From: Trichoderma breve
Taxonomy: Eukaryota; Ascomycota; Sordariomycetes; Hypocreales; Hypocreaceae
NCBI RefSeq assembly: GCF_028502605.1
Contig: NC_079233.1
Location: forward strand, 1,984,001 to 2,048,000
DNA length: 64,000 bases
Reading direction: 5' to 3'
Shown: piece after piece, positions 58,940 through 64,000 of the stretch
How positions within the stretch are numbered: the stretch's first letter is position 1
How the letters are laid out: each line of letters opens with the position of its first letter
Program-made: the position numbers and the translations under genes
The notes under the pieces: model-generated
The model's database searches: none
The model's input: only the letters and a program-made list of their open reading frames with translations
Told to the model about the DNA's origin: nothing

Positions 58940-59424
58940 ACGCAACACCAATATTATTTTTTGGCGATTTAAATTCTACTTTTATTATTAATTATATGTT
59001 TCATTAACATATAATTCCGCATTGTCAGAGTGTGGATGCTGTGATTATCAAAATATCCTATTTTTGCTCTTTCCCTCTTTTTGCGAGATTATACAGTAAT
59101 AGGTGCTATTTCGCTTGACTGTGTTGCAGTTGGCAGGCAGCTGGCACTTGCTGCGAGTTTTATCACTTACATTTCCCACAGATTGGAAAGTATTTACGTC
59201 ATGACTGACTAAAGCATTGATAGAATTAACTCCTTGCTATTTAATTACATACATCTTGAACTCCTCTTTACGCTTTCGTTGAATATCAATTTCTTCTCCT
59301 CCACTAACCCTTTCATCTCTTCTAAATCATAACCTCTCCCGACACTCTCTGAAAAGTAGTCACTGACAACAATCTGCTGTCATCTCGGCTGCATGGAGAT
59401 ATTTAAGAGATCAGTCAATCTCTT
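58940..59424. other. AT-rich intergenic stretch
   Basis: About 480 bp, very AT-rich at first, with a perfect 10-bp inverted repeat and 5-nt loop at 58991-59015 (ATTATATGTT / AACATATAAT). No gene seen. Confidence 0.6.
58957..58962 (+). terminator. T6 Pol III terminator of tRNA-Asn copy 2
   Basis: T6 run 18 nt after the tRNA, a normal distance for Pol III termination. Confidence 0.65.
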
Positions 59425-60261
59425 TTACAGCAGCTGACGAGCCTGCTGCCACAAGCTCTGAACGAATTGGGATTGCAAAAGAGATGGCCCATATGTCCAT
59501 GCTGCATATGCACTGCCAAAGATGGCTAACCACGATGCTAAGCCCCTGGCAACGAGGATCCTCTGAACAAATTGCATCGTCGCCGCGTCGTTGACCCAAG
59601 GAAATGGCTCGTCCTTTGGTGCGTCTTTGCCCAAGAATTCGCACAGCGGCCCCCAGCCGTCTTCGGCCGTCCAGACCAAGATCTTGCGGTTCCTCTTTTT
59701 GGCTTCGTCGAGCACATGCTTCTGGTATGCATCATAGAAGCCATCCAGATCCTTTGTGTGCCACCGCTCCGTTATTTGGTTCTTTGCTTCCTGGTGCATA
59801 AGCCAGTGAAGACGATCGTTTTTCACGGGCAGGCAGAGCAACAGATAGGTCCATGTGCGGAAAAAGGCTAAGCTGCTATCCCAGCTTTGCAGCCAGGACT
59901 TGTCGCCTCCTTTGCGTTGGTTCAGGACCAGCGGGGCGTCTGGATACATATCCATGAGATCATCGAGGAACCAGAAGCCAGGAAAGTCTGTCGTGGCTTG
60001 GTAACCATCGAAAATCTGGTGTAGCAGAGCCTGTCTCTTCTTCTTATCCTTTTCCCGCATGGCTTTGAGGACAATCTCGGCGCGTGTATTGCTTGGCATT
60101 ACGTGGGCCATGTGCATACAGGGAAAGAATCCCAGATGGGGGGACTCCAAAGCAGCTTGAAGCGAAGAAGTCGCGCATCGAGGAAGACCAGCACCGATGA
60201 CTCGCATCTGAGGACCGAGAGCCTGCCGGTCTGGGCCCGTGGTATCAGAAAGGAAACGCAT
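59425..60261 (-). CDS. Sulfotransferase-like P-loop protein (Sulfotransferase_4 type) with C-terminal membrane helix
   Basis: Intronless, 278 aa, ATG at 60261 (the frame is open to 60282 but only from TTG). MRVIGAGLPRCATSSLQAAL has the place and shape of the 5'-phosphosulfate loop of these proteins, normally PRTGTxSL; here Thr-Gly is Cys-Ala. MYPDAPLVLNQRKGGDKSWL is the second strand region (usually YPDAKVILTVRD). FDGYQATTDFPGFWFLDDLM fits the middle. A hydrophobic stretch near the end (LASWLAIFGSAYAAWTYGP) is probably a membrane anchor. The Sulfotransferase_4 family has many fungal members, and activity is rarely shown; with the changed loop this one may not bind PAPS as usual. Substrate unknown. 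Confidence 0.78.
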   Translation of the reverse strand: MRFLSDTTGPDRQALGPQMRVIGAGLPRCATSSLQAALESPHLGFFPCMHMAHVMPSNTRAEIVLKAMREKDKKKRQALLHQIFDGYQATTDFPGFWFLDDLMDMYPDAPLVLNQRKGGDKSWLQSWDSSLAFFRTWTYLLLCLPVKNDRLHWLMHQEAKNQITERWHTKDLDGFYDAYQKHVLDEAKKRNRKILVWTAEDGWGPLCEFLGKDAPKDEPFPWVNDAATMQFVQRILVARGLASWLAIFGSAYAAWTYGPSLLQSQFVQSLWQQARQLL

Positions 60262-61360
60262 GTTGAGAACAAAAATAGACAATCAGTTATGCCGAATTGA
60301 CAAGTGCTCAAGGGGAGAGCTTGTGGTCGACGACGCCATGATCTGGGATACCGTCACTTATAGTACACGACTGGACTACAAGTACATGTGCTAATATGAT
60401 ATCTTCACACCATCCCGTGGAGAAGACCAGCAAGCTAGCTTTGCTTTGCTTTCACCATTCACAGTCCACAGCATGCCGCATTTCCAGGCTCACCATTGTC
60501 CTTTTTTAGTGACAGATACTGTTGGCCAATTTAGTTGCGCTTCGTCTCTCCAGCTTTGTTTCTGACTGGGGGCTTAATAGCCAAAGATATGTCTATTTGC
60601 GGCCAAGGTCTTGGCTCGTTTCCACCAATACCTCGGCGCTTATCCAGTTATCACGCAGGTAATAATCCGACGTTGGATAAGTTGGGAAATGTATGGCAAT
60701 CTGAATCGTGATTAATCAATTCGAGGCTTTAAACAATAATCACTAATCAAACTAGTACTCGTATGGCAGACGAGCTGGAGGTTTAGCGGAAGTCGCTGAC
60801 GCCCGACGGACCATCGCTCGAGCTAGCAGTAGCTTAGAACGTACGATGCCGAATCCCTTGTCACTCGCAAGAAGAGGATCAAATCTCTGCTGTTAGGGCT
60901 TATGTGGGCGGGTGAATTGAGGCTCCCGAACCCCTCTCGTACGCTCCAAGGGTCCAACGTGAATGATTCATGTGCATTGTTCTGCTACAAAGGCAACCCT
61001 TTGAATAACATTTGGGGCGGAGAGTATACATGGATGCCATCAGATTCTACGAACCGACCTGTAAAAGCTCATAGGATGGTGGGAACTAATCAATCCAACG
61101 GAAACTAGTCACCAATGAACGCAACGGAACGACTTTGCATACGACAACAACACGCGGCACTGCATAGCTACATGTAATGACAAAATATCACGCTGTTTAC
61201 ATGTAAACAGATAGACTAAGGGCTGAATATTTTGACTCTTACCAACATGCATATGTACTACAGGACTAATACTACTTTGTCATTCTCGCCGTCAGACTCC
61301 AGTTGGGCTAGAATCAATAGCTGCAAACCCTAGGATCCTTTGTCTAGCGCCTTGTCAGCT
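60262..61360. other. Intergenic between sulfotransferase-like and MetE-like genes
   Basis: About 1.1 kb. Sulfotransferase promoter and 3' flank of the MetE-like gene; short random ORFs only. Confidence 0.55.
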
Positions 61361-62636
61361 TCAAGGCCGATCTGGCCAAAGCTCCTTCGCGACATCCCTC
61401 ACCAGCCGCAGCTTTGCAAACATCTTTTCTTCAGTCATTCCCTCAGCTCCAACAGATACGCTGGCAAAGCCGCACTGCGGGCTAATGCCAATGTTCTCCA
61501 TGACTTCCTCAACGCTGCGCTTTTGTCCGTCTGCAATGATCTTTGCAGCTTCTAGGACACGCCGCTTGATCTCCTGAGAATCCTCGAGTACTGGATCTTT
61601 GGTCGTCACGACGCCAAGGACAACGTTCTTGTTCTTGGGAAGGAAGCGCAAAGGCTCGAAACCTCCGGATCTTGCGTTGTCGTACTCAAGGAAGAAGGTG
61701 TCGTAGTTGAGGACCTTGAAGAAGCGCTCGGCGATTTTCTCATATGATCCTTCGCTGAAATGGACTGACTTTGAAAAGTTGCCTGTATAAATTACACGGA
61801 ATGGGTCATTATTCTGAATCGCAAGGAAATGGAACGGATTGGAAGGATGGCATCCCGACCCACGACTTACCTCGGCAGATATGTAGTCCAACATGGAGCC
61901 CTTCAGGACGATCCGCGATACAATCGTTATGAGCCTTCAAATATAGGTCAAACAGCTCATCAGGATCCACGCCGTCGCTGCTCAGCGAGTCTCGCATCTC
62001 CTCCGAGCAGAAATATGCCATCGTGGGGTCGTCAATCTGGAGGTTACGCAGTCCCTCATTATACAACGTCTTGATCTCCTTTTGATATGCCACTGCCAAA
62101 TCCGCAAAGAACTCCTCGTCCGATGAATACGCATCGGCGTTATAGCATTTCCCCGGAGCCAGCCTCAAATGGAAATAACAAGCCGGGGGCATCGTGAATT
62201 TGCATTCTCCCCACTGCTCCTGAGGAACAGTGTTGCGCAGCAGCAGCCAGTTTTCAAGATACGGGCTGCTGTCGTAGCTGATCTTGCCCTCGCAGATCGC
62301 AGCCATGGGATACTGCTGCCCGGATTTCTTCAGAGCCGCGATGGGCGGCGCAGAGAGGCGTGCTAGTTCCCATGGCACGGGGCTGACTTCGCGGAAACCG
62401 GTAAGCTTCTCGAAGAAGCCCGAGAAGTAGTACTTGCGATCGAATTCGCCTGATGACAGCGCCCGTGTGCCATTGAGCTGCTGCTTTTTGACGGCTTCTT
62501 TAATGGCGGTTTGTTGGGCTTGGCGGAGCTCCTCCGCAGTTATTTCGCCTTGGTCGAACTGTTTCTGGTGGTCGGATACATAGGCTGGCCGGATGAGGGA
62601 GCCGATGTGGTCGGCGTGAAAGGGGAGTCTCGCCAT
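61361..62636 (-). CDS. MetE C-terminal-domain-like (UROD/MetE-type) methyltransferase-like protein
   Basis: Two exons, 62636-61871 and 61782-61361, 395 aa; 88-bp intron (GTAAGT..ATACAG) splitting a Gly codon. The protein is a single TIM-barrel like the C-terminal half of cobalamin-independent methionine synthase, starting RLPFHADHIGSLIRPAYVSD (MetE has a similar HxxGSLxRP opening). The zinc ligands are all in place: His252 and Cys254 in LHICRG, Glu288 in FFLEYDNARSGGF, Cys359 in ISPQCGFAS. YNEGLRNLQIDDPTMAYFC is the DEP-like strand. The N-terminal folate-binding half of MetE (about 350 aa) is missing, so the methyl donor is probably not polyglutamyl folate in the usual way. These fungal stand-alone copies have no proven reaction; true methionine synthase should lie elsewhere. 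Confidence 0.86.
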
Positions 62637-63852
62637 ATTCAGATGATTGCGTCGTTGGCGATAGGGCTACCCTACTATGGTTTGTTGAAGAAGACCTCAA
62701 ATGAGACTCAACTTCGATATATGCTAATAGTTTGCAACCTATTTATCCATGACATCAATTGTGCGTGCGCTGCCAATTTCCTCAACCCACAAAATCGTCC
62801 TGGTTAGCAGCGCAAGATACTCCAACTTGACTATCTTTCCCCGCAACTCCCGTCGTCAACGATCCCGCTTCATTTGCCGAGGGGGCGAACGAACTAATAG
62901 CTCCGTCGACATTCATCGAATCGCTGCAGCCGTCACCAAAGTCTCTGCATGAACTTGTGTGATATATCCTCTAGGGTTGCAGAACCTGCGGGGGAGTTCG
63001 CTTCAGTGTGGACGACACGTAGCGTTACAGCCGGGTTTGGACCCGGAATCGTCAAATAAACGGCCCTTTGACAGTTGAGTGTCAAGCGCATGCAATAGTC
63101 GAAACCACATCGTTGCAGGGATCATGACTTCATCGGCCGGGTAAAATGGTTGCTGTGGATGGGATGGGGTTGAGGGGCTACTTGCTATTTTTCCGCGGCA
63201 CCAACTGACCCGATTCAGCGACATGCCACAACCCGTGTTGGACAGTGACAGACAACTTGTGATCCCGTGTCACTGGGTCGTATGGATCGCAGGACTCTAT
63301 TTCATTGGTCTCGTCATGCCATTTCTAGACATCAGTGTCTTTGATTCTAGAAACAGAGTTCAGTCTGCATTTCTTCTCTTTGTCAATGCGGATAGTCATG
63401 GGATCTATGGGCGATATGGATTTTGTTTGTGGATGATAGGGTAAGTGAGTATTAACTTTCTGGTGAAGAAAGTGATCGTTGCATTCGATTGTACGGCTCT
63501 TCCTAGATACTTTAGCAGAATGATCCATTGATGCGTGATATTCCTATCTTCCTACGATAATCCATATATATGGGGCGAGTTGATAGGTCGAGCTTCCACA
63601 GAAACATAAGTCCTCTGCAAAGACTTTTACAATAACATCGGTATACTCTCTGGGCAAAAAGTAAGGTTGATTCCTTCTGCTACTTTTCACAATACAAGCG
63701 TGATGTTAGATAGAATAGTCATCTTTGTGTGGTGTCAATAATCCCCATCCATCCCTCAAGCCCAACAGGCCTAGTGGTCTATTCCCTTGCATCAAAATCA
63801 GAGACAAAACCCACGTCGACGCGTTTGTCTCACAACGCCACCGCGTTGAATC
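62637..63852. other. Intergenic at the right end
   Basis: About 1.2 kb with the MetE-like promoter at left. No supported gene or RNA. Confidence 0.5.
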
Positions 63853-64000
63853 TTACTCTAGGACCTTCTCGCTGAAACCAATGTCTTCATCGCGATAGCT
63901 GAGCTGAGATTCCTCATTGTTTTTCGAATCCACCACGATATCGATTCTGCGGTGCGTGCCATATCCCATCGTCGGACTTCAATGTTTCTCTAGACGAGAC
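63853..64000 (-). CDS. Possible C-terminal end of a gene running off the right edge
   Basis: On the minus strand, the frame from about 63967 to the TAA at 63853-63855 reads MGYGTHRRIDIVVDSKNNEE, then SQLSYRDEDIGFSEKVLE. The mix of acidic residues and a dileucine-like end looks like a cytosolic tail of a membrane transporter. A stop lies just upstream (TGA four codons before the Met), so an intron acceptor (for example GAAG at 63969) would be needed. Two other frames are also partly open. Weak call. Confidence 0.25.

Overview
The window is nuclear DNA of a filamentous ascomycete, most likely a Sordariomycete of the order Hypocreales (a Trichoderma-like fungus is my best guess). The reasons are the short introns (mostly 54-120 bp) with GTAAGT/GTATGT donors, CTAAC-type branch points and YAG acceptors; the gene spacing; and families typical of such fungi: Bck1 MAPKKK, DUF8035, DUF2293, deuterolysin, TAM-type methyltransferase and NmrA-like protein. 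The genus is inference. I see no virus, plasmid, CRISPR array or intact transposon.

Layout. 1-5.9 kb: an LRR protein running off the left edge, a DUF2293 protein and a small membrane-anchored protein, all on the minus strand. 5.9-17.4 kb: a gene-poor stretch with one possible spliced small gene, then four plus-strand genes: deuterolysin, a DUF8035 SR-rich protein, an S10 serine carboxypeptidase and a sterol-desaturase-family hydroxylase. 17.9-22.9 kb: the cell-wall-integrity MAPKKK Bck1 on the minus strand. 22.9-35.5 kb: a sparse, accessory-looking region with an NmrA-like protein, an eight-exon TAM methyltransferase, a decayed ankyrin-like fragment and an unrecognised long ORF. 35.5-57.9 kb: a dense block of conserved genes (mitochondrial ribosomal protein mL50, a Cys-rich membrane protein, DAHP synthase, tRNA-Asn, an unrecognised protein, a COX14-like protein, eL13, an SmgGDS-like armadillo protein, Pam16, biotin protein ligase, Coa4, Mgm101 and a REEP/HVA22 protein). 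58.9-64 kb: a second identical tRNA-Asn, a sulfotransferase-like protein, a MetE C-domain-like protein and a possible C-terminal tail at the right edge.

How the genes relate. There is no operon or obvious biosynthetic cluster. Five of the genes between 35.5 and 56.4 kb act in mitochondria (mL50, COX14-like, Pam16, Coa4, Mgm101). Biotin protein ligase and coa4 share a 143-bp divergent promoter; mL50 and the Cys-rich membrane protein share one of 331 bp. DAHP synthase has a TGAGTCA element upstream, the site used by the Gcn4/CPC1 amino-acid starvation factor. The deuterolysin lies 2.6 kb from a stand-alone protein whose sequence pattern resembles a deuterolysin propeptide, which is the most unusual pairing here.

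Exon limits were worked out by hand from splice consensus and reading phase. They are consistent in phase but have not been checked against transcripts.
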